A stretch of DNA of 64,000 nt from JAPPHA01 sp963662705 (GCA_963662705.2 OY759767.1:2728001-2792000), one strand, 5' to 3'. Positions 1 to 8,853 are shown, numbered from the stretch's first letter. Notes: a model not told the origin generated them from the letters alone. Made by a program: numbers and translations.

Positions 1-1430
1 ATATAGGCGGTGTCCGAGAAGTCGAAGATGACGACCTCGTGTTCCCTGATGTCGAGACCGATCACGCTGACCAGTTTGTGGGATGAAGCGACGCTCAGAG
101 TGCCCCTGAGGGCCACCATGCCGACCCGTGCCGCGAGCGGGTCGTCGTCAGCCGACGCCTCGCCGTCGGCGAAGAAAGCCGTATCCAGCAGCGGCACTGA
201 CATCACGTTGTCGAGCTCCAGCCGTTCCAGCCGCCTTGCATGCACCATGCCGCCGGCGATCAATCCGATGGCGACCGCGGTGATCAGGTCAACGAACACT
301 GTCAGGCAAAGCGTCGTAAGCATAACCAGGAGGTGCTCGCGACGGAGGCGGTGAACCCGGGACAGCATGCGCCAGTCGACAATATCCCAGCCGACCTTGA
401 TCAGCACCCCAGCCAGCGCAGCGAGCGGGATCGGCTCAACCAGCTGCCCGAAACCCATCGCCAAGGCGAGCAAGAGAAGCGCGCGCAACGCGCCCGACAC
501 CGGCGTCGAACCTCCGGAGCGGATATTGGTGACGGTGCCCATGGTCGCTCCTGCGCCGGGTAATGCACCGATCAACCCCGCAGCTATATTGCCGATGCCC
601 TGACCCATCAGTTCTCGGTCCGGGTTGTGGCGATCACCTGTCATCGAATCGGCCACGAGGGAGGTCAGCAAACTGTCAACCGAACCGAGCAGGGCAAGGA
701 TGATAGCCGGCTGCAACGCCGGCAGCAGGAATTCGGCAGATGTCAACCGGAATTGCAGGGCGGGAAAGCCGATCGGGATCGCGCCGATGACCGGTGCATC
801 CGTGAACCACAGCATTCCAAGCGCCGTTCCGACTACCAGGGCGACGAGAGGTCCGGGCGCAAAGTGCGAGAATCGTCGCGGCCAGAGAAATCCGACCGCG
901 AGCGTAACCGATCCAATGGCGAAGGCACCGGTGTCGATGCCGCTCACAGCGGCCGGAAGCGCGCGGGCGGCGTCCATCGGTCCCCCCGTCGCGCCCGAAG
1001 CGCCGAACAACGGCAACGCCTGCATCAGCACGATGATGACGCCGATACCGGACATGAATCCGGAAACGACCACATGTGGCGTATAGGCCACGAAACGGCC
1101 GATCCTCGACACTCCGAGAAACACCTGCAGGAGGCCCGCCAGGACGACCACGGTCAGGGCTTCGGCGAGGCTGTCCGCGTGGCTGGTCAGCACAACCGCC
1201 ATAGCGACGGTCATCGGCGCCGTCGGGCCGGATATCTGCGAGCGCGTGCCCCCAAATACGGACGCGAAGAAACCGACCGAGATAGCGCCATAGAGCCCAG
1301 CGGCCGCTCCCATCCCCGAGGCAATGCCGAAGCCAAGGGAAACGGGCAGCGCTACCACCATAGACGTGACACCGCCGAAGACGTCGCCGCGAAGCGTGGC
1401 GTAGTCGTAGTTCACACGGAATGGAGGCAT
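1..1430 (-). CDS. SulP family anion transporter (partial, C-terminal end missing)
   Basis: Inner-membrane anion transporter of the SulP (SLC26) family, likely for sulfate or bicarbonate. Read from the ATG at 1430, the N-terminus shows the first hydrophobic segments (GGVTSMVVALPVSLGFGIA) and the conserved SGPTAPM stretch; where the frame leaves the window it is inside a cytoplasmic STAS domain (HKLVSVIGLD, VVIFDFSDTAY). About 476 codons are present, so only the last part of STAS is lost. A stop lies in frame about 45 nt upstream of the chosen ATG and no other ATG intervenes. The gene overlaps the end of a broken alpha-carbonic anhydrase gene just upstream on the same strand; that pairing favours bicarbonate transport, but the substrate is inference. 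Confidence 0.88.
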   Translation of the reverse strand, partial: MPPFRVNYDYATLRGDVFGGVTSMVVALPVSLGFGIASGMGAAAGLYGAISVGFFASVFGGTRSQISGPTAPMTVAMAVVLTSHADSLAEALTVVVLAGLLQVFLGVSRIGRFVAYTPHVVVSGFMSGIGVIIVLMQALPLFGASGATGGPMDAARALPAAVSGIDTGAFAIGSVTLAVGFLWPRRFSHFAPGPLVALVVGTALGMLWFTDAPVIGAIPIGFPALQFRLTSAEFLLPALQPAIILALLGSVDSLLTSLVADSMTGDRHNPDRELMGQGIGNIAAGLIGALPGAGATMGTVTNIRSGGSTPVSGALRALLLLALAMGFGQLVEPIPLAALAGVLIKVGWDIVDWRMLSRVHRLRREHLLVMLTTLCLTVFVDLITAVAIGLIAGGMVHARRLERLELDNVMSVPLLDTAFFADGEASADDDPLAARVGMVALRGTLSVASSHKLVSVIGLDIREHEVVIFDFSDTAY

Positions 1431-2205
1431 GCTGCGCGCATTCGTCCTGTCGTTCGGGGCACTGACATCATCCTCGGGTACGGAACGCGTTCACTGAGGG
1501 GCTGCACAGGGCGGCAGTTGTGCGGGTAAAGGACTGCGAACGTTTCGGCCTGGGCCGGCGACATTGAGAGCGGCTCGTCAAGAACAATCCAGGCGACGCC
1601 TTCAGTACGGGGCGTCGCGGTGCGCGAGCCCCAGTAGCGCCATGTCGTGCGAAACGGGGCGGCAACGCCGCCAGGTCAATCTCTCCACGAATCGAGCGAA
1701 AGGTTCCCGGCTCGGGCGGGAGATGCGCCCACGCCGGACCCAGTGCGGCATTTGCATCACTTTCGGCGATCAGGAATCCGACAACCGCGATACCTCCGAC
1801 AGCATTACGATGCACAAGGTGCAGTTTCATGGGATAACGTGTGCATTCGGCAAGATGTTCGCTGGCGCAGTGGAAATGAAACTGCGACGGTTCGTGACGG
1901 ATGCCGTCGAGAACAATGTCGTTGCCGGGTTCCGGATTCATCTGAATCGTGTGTCCCTTGTTCTCAATGTCAATGTACGACGGGCGGGTAATCGAACACG
2001 ACGGGCACGAGGTCGACCGAACGGCCGTTGGTCAGGTCAATAGGCAACTGTTCAGCGCCCTGGGCACACACACACTGAATGCCTCATCGTGCGATCCCCA
2101 GAACTCGGGGCCGTTGCGAGGCTCGCAGCCCCAGCACGTGGCCGGGGCCGACACCGCTGGCGTTTTCTTCGCGGGTTGTCCAATAGGCGGGCCGGCGTTT
2201 TCCAT
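1412..2205 (-). pseudogene. alpha-carbonic anhydrase, multiply frameshifted
   Basis: Alpha-type carbonic anhydrases interconvert CO2 and bicarbonate, usually in the periplasm. Four stretches in different frames line up with the family in order: GPEFWGSHDEAFSVC, then AQGAEQLPIDLTNGR, then a long central part with the zinc-binding FHFH and PMKLHLVH segments (ORF 1468-1941), then YWGSRTATPRTEGVAW and LSMSPAQAETFAVLYPHN. At least three frame changes (near 2070, 1995 and 1680) are needed to join them, so the gene is dead unless these are sequencing errors. No signal peptide is visible after the ATG at 2205. It runs into the SulP gene on the same strand, a plausible former CO2/bicarbonate pair. Confidence 0.8.
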
Positions 2206-2682
2206 GATTCCTGCTTCGGTCCGTTACGCAGTTCCTGAGTCACCACGGCCAGTCTTGGTGGTTGCGCCAGCCTGCCAATTTGGAGGAGGCGTAAGGATCG
2301 GTAGACTACAACCATCCTTTGTACGGGCAAGTCCGATCGCGGCTTCCTTGCAATCATCCGTACTCCGCGCCAAGCCCGTCATCCACCGTATCCGTTTCGC
2401 CGGGACCAATAAACCATGGACACGTCTGGCCGATGGGATGATATCGGACTGCCAATGGCAAACCGGAACCGGACGCCCGGCAATCGATTCCCTCACTTTA
2501 CGATCTGAACCCACCTCCACCCGCACGCATCTCCTCGACACGGCCGAAGCCACTTGGGCATTGCGACCAAGGAGAGAACACGCAAAGGCCGGGAAAGGCA
2601 TCTGGCTCCTCCCGCCCCGGAAGGAATCGAAGCGAATCCTTACGTGATGACAACGAACAAGACCGCCATGCCTTGAACCGGA
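2206..2682. other. no recognisable gene
   Basis: Several overlapping open frames exist on both strands, but none shows a family motif or a convincing start. Probably decayed sequence between the carbonic anhydrase remnant and the ABC ATPase remnant. Confidence 0.5.
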
Positions 2683-2735
2683 CGTTTTTTTCGTCCTTCC
2701 CGACACTTCCGCTTCCTCAAATGCAGCCATCGCCA
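2683..2735 (-). pseudogene. possible cobT 3-prime scrap
   Basis: On the minus strand this short stretch reads MAAFEEAEVSGRTKK, close to the last residues of the intact cobT of this window (MATFEEAQVSGRTK, ending at 34811). The DNA match is roughly 80 percent over about 48 nt by eye. Nothing else of cobT is seen here, and the next bases belong to the ABC ATPase remnant. It may be a recombination scrap or chance; the similarity was judged by eye only. Confidence 0.35.
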
Positions 2736-3083
2736 TGGGCATCGACGCCGTCTATCAGACGCTCGCGCTCGCCGATCGCTTGGATCCCGCGGCGAACATG
2801 TTCCTTGGAAACGAGCTGACGACAAAGGTGATGGGCGTGACCGTGCCCGACATCTTCCGCTTGAGAACCGAGAGTGAGCGCGTGCTGGTGGACCGCCTCG
2901 GCGTCAGGTTGAAATCCCTGGATACGGCGACCGAGAGCCTGTCTGGCGGCCAGCGCCACGCAGCGGCGATTCCAGGGCCTTCTATCACGAAGACCTACAC
3001 ATTCTGGCCATGGACGAGCCGACCGCGTCCCTTGGGTCACAAAAGACCGCCCGCACGCTCAATCTTATCCAATGTGCCGTAGA

Positions 3084-3108
3084 ACCCCGTCGTTCAGGGC
3101 GGTGATGC
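3084..3108 (+). other. IS200/IS605-type right-end hairpin (omega-RNA-like)
   Basis: The sequence CCCCGTCGTTCAGGGCGGTG folds into the short stem typical of the right end of IS200/IS605 (TnpB) elements, where it also forms the 3-prime end of the guide RNA scaffold. No tnpB frame is seen upstream, so this is an orphan end. A close relative in the opposite orientation lies at 31851-31879. Confidence 0.45.
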
Positions 3109-3243
3109 ATGGCACCTTGCTTGTTGATATGGCGCCGCGGTTTTCGCGTACAACTCCTGCGCTGCGAGAACCAATTGGCGCGCAAGGAGGGACACCCGTG
3201 CCTGCCTGTGAGGGCCTGCGTAAGACCGGAGCACCGGCGGCGG

Positions 3244-3279
3244 CCCGCGAAGCGGGAAGCCTCGTCATTCATGGCGAGG
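3244..3279 (+). other. second IS200/IS605-like double hairpin
   Basis: Two adjacent stems, CCCGC-GAA-GCGGG and CCTCG...CGAGG around a TTCATGG-containing loop, resemble another TnpB-element right end. It lies where the ABC ATPase remnant is interrupted, so an IS200/IS605 piece probably broke that gene. Confidence 0.4.
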
Positions 3280-3602
3280 TCGGTCACCGAAATGCTGAAG
3301 GCGCAAGACCTTGCGATCATACTGAGCGGCCAATTGCTTAACGAAGTGTTCCAGGTCTCGGACCGTATCCACGTTCAACGCCGAGGAAAACGGTTCGGTA
3401 CCGTCAAATCCGCCGAATCCAACAATCAGGAAGTCCTCGGAATGGTCGCGGGCGCCAAGGAGGCCGCGAAATGGTCGCTGCTGACAACGACGCAGCCCGC
3501 GCATTGACCGAATGATTCGAATCCTGTTTTGCGATCATCGGCCCCATGGTGATGATCCTTGCCTATGGAAATCGCTTTCAAAATTGACCCACTCCTGAAC
3601 CG

Positions 3603-3859
3603 ATGGAAACGACTGCCTCGCAACAATTCGGCGAGGCGCCAGAGATGGTGTCAGTGGAGACGATCGGCGAGATTTGGCGTGCGCGGCGCGTTCAAGGGAA
3701 GTCCATTCGATCGGTCGCGAAGTCGATGGGAATGTCACGCAACACGGTTCGCGAAGTGTTGCGCTCCGGGGAGTCGGCGCCGGAGTACCGGCGTCCGGAC
3801 CAGCCTCATCCGAAGCTCGGCGACTTCATCCCGGAACTCGAGCGGGGTGAAGTCTAGAA
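3603..3859 (+). pseudogene. istA: IS21 istA transposase, N-terminal part
   Basis: Start of an IS21-family IstA: a helix-turn-helix (SIRSVAKSMGMSRNTVREVL) followed by EYRRPDQPHPKLGDF. The frame stops at 3857, at the edge of the inserted IS256-type element. The rest of the protein resumes at 5247 beyond that element. Only the N-terminal and one middle part of IstA remain, and no istB is seen, so this IS21 copy was already truncated. Confidence 0.8.
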
Positions 3860-5246
3860 TCTGCTGGATAATTTGGGAGGGGCGTGCTTCCGTTGATTTG
3901 ATTGAAACCGCCGGCATTTCGCTGGCCTCAACGGAAGGACACGCCCCATGGAAAAGAGAATACCCGGTTCGATGCACACACGCGAGACCCTATCGCAGTT
4001 GATCGAAGGCCGCCTGTCGGCGCCGGATGCCCGCAGCGAGCTGGTGCGTCTGGCGACCCGTCTGATCATTGAGGAGGCCCTGGAGGCGGAGAGCCGCGAT
4101 GCGCTCGGACGTGGCTACTACGAGCACGGCGGCGATCCTGAGCGTGGTTACCGCAACGGCAATCGTACCGGCCGGCTCAAGACGGCCGAAGGTGCGGTGG
4201 ACTACACGGCGCCGCAGATCGCGGGCCGCGACGAGCCGTTCCGCTCGGAGATCCGGCCGCAGCTGAAGGGCCGGAGCGAGGCTCTGGAGGATCTTGCGGT
4301 GGAGATGCTGGCCCGCGGCCTCAGCGTGCGCGACATCGAGGACACATTCCGCAAGGACGATGGTTCTCTGCTGATCTCCCGCACCGCGGTTTCCGAGATC
4401 GGAGAGCGGCTGTGGCAGGACTACCAGGCGTTCGCCACTCGCGACCTTGGCGGCTACGACATCGCCTACCTGTTCGTCGACGGCATCGCGGAGCGGATCC
4501 GCCCGGGCCAGCGGCGCGAGCCGGTTCTGGCCGCCTGGGGCATGACCCACGAAGGACGAAAGGTCCTGCTCCATCTCATGTCGGGCTCGAAGGAGGACTA
4601 CGAGACTGTCTCCGCCTTCTTCCAGGACATGCGGGGCCGCGGCCTCGGCGATCCTCTTCTGGTGGTCTGCGACGGCGCTCCCGGCATCATCAAGGCGATC
4701 GAGACCTGCTTTCCGCGCTCGGAGCGCCAGCGCTGCCTGTTCCACCGCATGAGCAACCTGGCGGCCAAGGTCTCCCGCGCGGAGGCCTGGCCCGAGTTCC
4801 GCGAGCAGGCCCGTGCCGCCTACCAGGCGCCGTCCCGGGCCATCGCCCGCGATCTCGCTGCCGATCTGGTCCGGCAATGGGAGAGCGAGTTCCCCAGCGC
4901 GGTGGCCTGTTTCCAGGATGACTTCGAGGCGTGCATCGCGCATCTGCGGATGCCGGTGCGGCACCGCAAGGCGATCCGGACCACCAACCTGCTGGAGCGC
5001 CTGTTCGGCGAGGAGCGTCGCCGCATGAAGGTGATTCCCAACGCCTGGGGGGAAAAGGCCGTGCTCAAGCTGATGTTTGCGGCGATGACCCGGGCTTCGG
5101 AGAAGTGGCGCTCGATCGGGGTGACCGCCTTCGAGCGGCGTCAAATGGAGCAGGTGAGGACGGACCTGGACGAAGAGTACGAACAGGCCAACGGGCCGGT
5201 CAAAAGCCCGAAAACGGAAGCACGCCCCTCCAAATTATCCAGCAGA
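3860..5246 (+). mobile_element. IS256-family insertion sequence
   Basis: Bounded by imperfect inverted repeats, 3860-3894 (TCTGCTGGATAATTTGGG...) and 5213-5246, which match over 34-35 nt with a single extra G on the left. It carries one transposase and sits inside an IS21 istA gene whose halves continue on both sides. I could not identify a clean 8-9 bp target duplication, so the exact ends may be off by a few bases. Confidence 0.85.
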
Positions 5247-5258
5247 ATCGGGACTTGA
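3948..5258 (+). CDS. IS256-family (Mutator-type) transposase
   Basis: DDE transposase of the IS256/Mutator family, 436 codons. Recognisable are YRNGNRTGRLKTAEGAVD near residue 70, the first catalytic region YLFVDGIAERI, the second VVCDGAPGIIKAIE, the C/H region RCLFHRMSNLAAKV, and the C-terminal RTTNLLERLFGEERRRMKVI with the catalytic glutamate. Length is normal (about 400). The frame reads through the right inverted repeat and ends 12 nt outside it, in host istA sequence. It appears intact, so the element may be mobile. Confidence 0.93.
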   Translation: MEKRIPGSMHTRETLSQLIEGRLSAPDARSELVRLATRLIIEEALEAESRDALGRGYYEHGGDPERGYRNGNRTGRLKTAEGAVDYTAPQIAGRDEPFRSEIRPQLKGRSEALEDLAVEMLARGLSVRDIEDTFRKDDGSLLISRTAVSEIGERLWQDYQAFATRDLGGYDIAYLFVDGIAERIRPGQRREPVLAAWGMTHEGRKVLLHLMSGSKEDYETVSAFFQDMRGRGLGDPLLVVCDGAPGIIKAIETCFPRSERQRCLFHRMSNLAAKVSRAEAWPEFREQARAAYQAPSRAIARDLAADLVRQWESEFPSAVACFQDDFEACIAHLRMPVRHRKAIRTTNLLERLFGEERRRMKVIPNAWGEKAVLKLMFAAMTRASEKWRSIGVTAFERRQMEQVRTDLDEEYEQANGPVKSPKTEARPSKLSSRIGT

Positions 5259-5614
5259 CCCTCGAGCGGAAGCTGGAGGCCAACAAGGAGAAGAAGCGGC
5301 GTGACCGCCCGAGCATGAAGCGGATCTGGGGGCAGCTCGCAGACCCGGGCTGCGATGCGAGCTATAATGCCGTCTGCCGCTACGCGACCGCTTGGAAGCG
5401 GCGCCATGGCGCCGGCGTGTCTGGCGCCCACTTTCCTCTGGTGTTCGATCCCGCCGAAGCCATCAAGCCCGACCTGGAAGGTCGCGCGGGCGATCTTCCG
5501 TTGGTCTTTCTGAGCCGGACCACGGTGGCCCGCGACCAGATGAGCGCCGAAGAGCTGGACGCCCTTCAGAGTGAGGCGTTCAGGTTCTCAGGTGTTGGCG
5601 CCCTGGAGCGTTGA
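5247..5614 (+). pseudogene. istA: IS21 istA transposase, middle part
   Basis: Continuation of the istA split by the IS256-type element: LEANKEKKRRDRPSMKRIW and YATAWKRRHGAGVSGAHFPL are typical IstA sequence. The frame then drifts and stops at 5614 before the catalytic core is complete, so the copy is dead apart from the insertion. Confidence 0.8.
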
Positions 5615-5649
5615 ATATTTGACCTGGCCCCAGCGCATTCGGGCCGGGT

Positions 5650-6669
5650 CTATCGCGAAACGGTGGAACCCGAAATCCGTAACGCGGGTTCAATATGCGC
5701 CATCGTCTGCGCGGTGGCAGTATCGCCGCCGTCGCGCAGCAAGGCGACGAGGAGTTCGCCGGCCTTGCATCCGATCGTCAGCGAATGTGCATCCATCGTC
5801 GTCAGGCCCGGCAAGCTAGCTTCAGCGATATCGTACGCACCGAAACCCGCGATCATAAGTTCATCGGGCACCGAAACACCGCGCCGCTGACACTCGGTCA
5901 GAGCACCAAAGGCGGCAAGGTCCGAGACGCAAGCCACGGCGTCTATCTGTTTCCCTGCATCAAGGACTCCGGCCATCGCCCGGGTGCCTTCGCGTATTGC
6001 CACCGGCGGCGGACCAACCGAAATCAACTGGTAGTCCAGTCCCAGCCTCTCCGCAGCCGCAACAAATCCTTTCCTTCGATCAGCACCGCGCGTATCGCCT
6101 TCGTCATCTCCTCCGATGAAAACCAGGCGCCGCGCACCGGCCGATTGCAGGTGTTCGACCATCCGGCCCATCGCGTCCGCGTTGGAAAAGCCGACCGTGT
6201 AGCCCACGGGCGATTGGGGGATGTCCCACGTTTCGATCACCGGAATTCCGGCGCCTTCCAATAGCCGCCTCGCACGATCAGTGTGGCGCCCCCCTGTCAC
6301 TACCATTGCTTCCGGCCGTCGCCGCAGCAGCTGTTCAATCAGGCGTTCCTCCTCATCCACGTCATAGTTTGTGTAGCCAAGCAGGACCTGCAAACCGGCC
6401 ACCTGCACGACTTCGTTGAGGCCGCGCACGGTGTCGGCGAAATTCGAATTGTTCAATGAAGGAATGGTGACGGCAACGAACCCGGTTCGTTGCGACCGCA
6501 GGTTCGACGCCGTACTGTCGAAGACGTAACCCATCTCCTCTGCGATCATCAGGATCTTCTTGCGCGTTTCCTCCCCGACCGACGTATCCTGCCGGAACGC
6601 CCGCGATACGGTCATCAGAGAGACGCCGACAGCCTTCGCGATGTCAGCCATTTTGGGTGGCTTCGGCAT
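5650..6669 (-). CDS. LacI/GntR-type transcriptional repressor of gluconate/idonate genes
   Basis: A 339-aa LacI-family regulator of normal length. The N-terminal helix-turn-helix is plain (MADIAKAVGVSLMTVSRAFR), followed by the hinge region (STASNLRSQRTGFVAVTIP) and a periplasmic-binding-like effector domain ending near LPGLTTMDAHSLTIG. It sits downstream of a gluconokinase/gluconate dehydrogenase cluster on the same strand, so gluconate, idonate or a phosphorylated derivative is the likely effector. A palindrome at 6684-6697 just before its ATG nearly matches sites at 8854 and 32104, indicating autoregulation and control of both gluconate operons. The effector is inference. Confidence 0.88.
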   Translation of the reverse strand: MPKPPKMADIAKAVGVSLMTVSRAFRQDTSVGEETRKKILMIAEEMGYVFDSTASNLRSQRTGFVAVTIPSLNNSNFADTVRGLNEVVQVAGLQVLLGYTNYDVDEEERLIEQLLRRRPEAMVVTGGRHTDRARRLLEGAGIPVIETWDIPQSPVGYTVGFSNADAMGRMVEHLQSAGARRLVFIGGDDEGDTRGADRRKGFVAAAERLGLDYQLISVGPPPVAIREGTRAMAGVLDAGKQIDAVACVSDLAAFGALTECQRRGVSVPDELMIAGFGAYDIAEASLPGLTTMDAHSLTIGCKAGELLVALLRDGGDTATAQTMAHIEPALRISGSTVSR

Positions 6670-6683
6670 TTTGGCTCCCCGAT

Positions 6684-6697
6684 TTGTATCGTTAACA
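6684..6697. promoter_or_regulatory. LacI/GntR-type operator (autoregulatory site)
   Basis: TTGTATCGTTAACA, a 14-bp near-palindrome 15 nt before the repressor ATG. On the minus strand it reads TGTTAACGATACAA, matching the site at 8854 (TGTTATCGATACCA) at 12 of 14 positions. Confidence 0.6.
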
Positions 6698-6779
6698 TCC
6701 CGTATTCAGGGAAGGCCGACACTATTTCAAGCATGCGTTTACACGCTCGAGCCGTGCGACGAAAATCGAATCCATGCGC

Positions 6780-7255
6780 TCCATCGTGATACCGTCGCAT
6801 TGAACGCACAGGATTTGCGCGCGCCAATGCCGGTTGAAAGGCGCGAGGTCCTTTCGGTAAAGGCACAAGCAGAGCGGCCGTGACATCAATGGCGTTGAAA
6901 CCGACCAGGCCGATGTCCATATGGCAATCCGGACCCAACTCGCGGCACGCCATTATGGCGTCAGTTGTGCGGAACTCGTCAAAAAGAAAATCGAGGTCCC
7001 AAACAGCCATGGCTCGAGAGGCACAGTTTTCGGTACCGCGAAATAGTGGTGGATGCGGCAGTCGAAATGCTTGCCGACGATCGTCCAGGTCATATCCTTT
7101 GGCTGTTGCCATTTGCGACCGACAAGCGCGGCTTTCCCGGTACGGGAATCCGGACAGGTGATGGCGAGGTTCAGCGGAATTTCCGCCGCACCCTTTTCGC
7201 GTTCTCGGCCGAATACAGCCTGCATGTTGCGTTTGCCCGAAAACCGGTGCCGTAG
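6780..7255 (-). pseudogene. second LacI-family regulator remnant
   Basis: Pieces in more than one frame resemble the effector domain of a LacI-family protein, for example TTDAIMACRELG followed by IGLVGFNAIDVTAALLVPL, equivalent to the DLMAIGAL...VGFDDI region. No helix-turn-helix is left and no single frame covers it. It may be a decayed paralogue of the regulator at 5650-6669. Recognition is by motif only. Confidence 0.45.
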
Positions 7256-7534
7256 CAGGAAAAGCCGGTCGAGCATTCCGGTGTTTACATAGGGGCTTAA
7301 GCCAAAGACGGCGGCATCGACGATTTCCGGGTAATTCAGGCTGGTGACGACGTAATCGCTGACCGAGGCGGCCTTCGCTGCCGAGCTTGCCGTGCGGCCG
7401 ACCCTGGCAACCAGTGCCTAAATCTTCTCGGCATCGAGATCGAACACGGTCAGTGTGTTTCCGGTTTCGACAAGCCGGATGCCGATGGGTCCACCCTTTG
7501 CGCCCGCACCGACAAGTGCGGCTTTTTGCGCCAC
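7256..7534 (-). pseudogene. HIBADH/6PGDH-type dehydrogenase, N-terminal remnant
   Basis: From a GTG at 7534 with a good ribosome site (GGGAGAGAGG) the frame reads a Rossmann start (ALVGAGAKGGPIGIRLVE, then LTVFDLDAEKI), hits an in-frame TAG near 7420, and then continues DYVVTSLNYPEIVDAAVFG before similarity ends. This is the NAD-binding start of a beta-hydroxyacid dehydrogenase. The stop and the missing catalytic domain make it a pseudogene. It overlaps the 3-prime end of gluconokinase, as a next gene in the operon would. Confidence 0.7.
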
Positions 7535-8040
7535 GATCCTCTCTCCCTGATTTTCGCGGCCAGAAAATCGACCAATTGGTCGAACGGCTGGCCGATATCC
7601 GCGGTGATCGCCCTCTCGTCCCGGCCCGGCGGCTCGAGCGTGGCCAACTGGCTTTCGAGCAGCGAAACGGGCATGAAATGGCCCGAGCGGTTCAACATCC
7701 GCTCAGCCAGAACTTCTCTACTGCCCGCCAGATACAGAAAACAGACCGATTCCCCAGCTTTGTCACGGATGATGTCGCGGTAGGAGCGTTTCAGTGCCGA
7801 GCATCCAATGACAACCGACCCGTCAAGTGCCGCGAGCCGTTGGCCGACCCTGGCCAGCCAAGGTGCGCGGTCTGCGTCAGTCAGCGGCGTGCCGCTCGAC
7901 ATCTTCGCGATATTTGCGGGCGGGTGCAGGTCGTCGCCATCTGTGTAGTGCATGCCCAGCCTTTCGGCGACGGCAGCGCCGACCGAGCTTTTTCCGCAGC
8001 CGGACACCCCCATGACCACGAACTTGCCGGTTAGAGGCAC
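7450..8040 (-). CDS. gntK: gluconokinase
   Basis: Phosphorylates D-gluconate to 6-phosphogluconate with ATP. The P-loop GVSGCGKSS lies at the N-terminus, followed by the gluconokinase signatures DGDDLHPPANIAKMSSG and CSALKRSYRDIIR, and SGHFMPVSLLESQLATLE. I chose the GTG at 8040, which overlaps the dehydrogenase stop by a few bases (ATG at 8013 is an alternative). The product is 196 aa, slightly longer than usual because the frame runs on into the following dehydrogenase remnant. It acts with the SDR gene upstream and the 6PGDH at 33042 to feed gluconate into the pentose-phosphate pathway. Confidence 0.92.
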   Translation of the reverse strand: MPLTGKFVVMGVSGCGKSSVGAAVAERLGMHYTDGDDLHPPANIAKMSSGTPLTDADRAPWLARVGQRLAALDGSVVIGCSALKRSYRDIIRDKAGESVCFLYLAGSREVLAERMLNRSGHFMPVSLLESQLATLEPPGRDERAITADIGQPFDQLVDFLAAKIRERGSWRKKPHLSVRAQRVDPSASGLSKPETH

Positions 8041-8804
8041 GCCGTTATCCCGCCGTCGACAAAGAGCGTGTGACCATTGACGAAACTGGATGCGTCCGAT
8101 GACAGGAACACCGCCGCGCCCACAAGTTCCTCGACCTTGCCCCAGCGGCCCGCCGGCGTGCGGCTTTCCAGCCAGCCGGAAAATTCCGGATCGTTCACCA
8201 GGGCCGCATTGAGGGGCGTGTCGAAATAACCCGGTGCGATGGCGTTGCAGTTGAGCCCGTGTTTCGCCCAATCTGTTGCCATGCCTTTGGTCAGGTTGGT
8301 CACCGCGCCTTTCGTGGCGGTGTAAGGCGCGATACCGGGACGAGCCAGCGCTGTCTGTACGCTGGCGACGTTGATGATGCGCCCCGCACCGCGCCCGATC
8401 ATGTGTCGCGCGCAGGCTTGCCCGACATTGAACACTGTCGCAATATTGCTGCGCAACAGCATTTCGAACATGTCCGCGGGGAATTCTTCCAGCGGAGCGC
8501 GGTGCTGCATTCCGGCATTATTGATCAGGATGTGAACCGGACCCATGTCGCTTTCATAGCGGTCGATCGCCACCATGACCGCGGAATTGTCCGTCGCGTC
8601 GAAGGCCAGTTCATGAACGTGGGCGCCGTTCGCCCGCAGCGAGGCCGCAGCCTTGGACAGCTTGGCCGTATCGCGTCCGTTTAGCACGATGTTCGCACCG
8701 GATTCGGCCAGTCCCTTTGCCAGGGCAAACCCGATCCCCTGCGAGGAACCTGTAACAAGCGCGGTTTTCCCGCCGAGATCGAACATCGCTATGCCAGTGG
8801 CCAT
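8031..8804 (-). CDS. gluconate 5-dehydrogenase (SDR family)
   Basis: NAD(P)-dependent short-chain dehydrogenase interconverting gluconate and 5-ketogluconate. It has the cofactor motif TGSSQGIG near the N-terminus, the NNAG motif (ILINNAGMQHR), the catalytic serine region (INVASVQTALA) and YTATKGA, and the C-terminal FVNGHTLFVDGG. I chose ATG 8804, preceded by GGAAG, over the upstream TTG at 8834. It is first in an operon with gntK, divergent from the idonate-dehydrogenase side, with a LacI-type operator at 8854. In known idonate pathways IdnO reduces 5-ketogluconate to gluconate, matching idonate dehydrogenase at 9578. Confidence 0.88.
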   Translation of the reverse strand: MATGIAMFDLGGKTALVTGSSQGIGFALAKGLAESGANIVLNGRDTAKLSKAAASLRANGAHVHELAFDATDNSAVMVAIDRYESDMGPVHILINNAGMQHRAPLEEFPADMFEMLLRSNIATVFNVGQACARHMIGRGAGRIINVASVQTALARPGIAPYTATKGAVTNLTKGMATDWAKHGLNCNAIAPGYFDTPLNAALVNDPEFSGWLESRTPAGRWGKVEELVGAAVFLSSDASSFVNGHTLFVDGGITACL

Positions 8805-8853
8805 GCGCCGCTTCCCGTTTATTTGACTCGACAAGACGTGATTCCTCCACTTA

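Larger units (their letters stand above)
2735..3507 (+). pseudogene. sugar ABC transporter ATP-binding protein remnant
   Basis: Fragment of a sugar-type (FrcA/RbsA-like) ABC ATPase. It starts inside the domain at GIDAVYQTLALADRLDPAAN, so the Walker A half is missing. Then come the signature LSGGQR and, after a frame change near 2965, the Walker B segment LAMDEPTASLGS. After an inserted IS200/IS605-like stretch (about 3072-3285) the C-terminal part resumes with VFQVSDRIHVQRRGKR and ends at 3507. With the N-terminus gone, a frameshift and an insertion, it cannot be functional. No matching permease or binding protein remains beside it. Confidence 0.8.

Noticed and set aside
627..1529. 300-aa plus-strand open frame rich in Arg, His and Gly
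   Set aside because: It is the antisense shadow of the SulP gene, whose minus-strand frame shows clear transporter motifs.
3990..5144. 384-aa minus-strand frame across the IS256-type element
   Set aside because: Shadow of the transposase; no family motif, and the plus frame has the full catalytic set.
8031..8834. TTG start at 8834 for the SDR dehydrogenase
   Set aside because: ATG 8804 has a better ribosome site and matches the usual N-terminus of the family; the extension MSSQINGKRR is not conserved in form.
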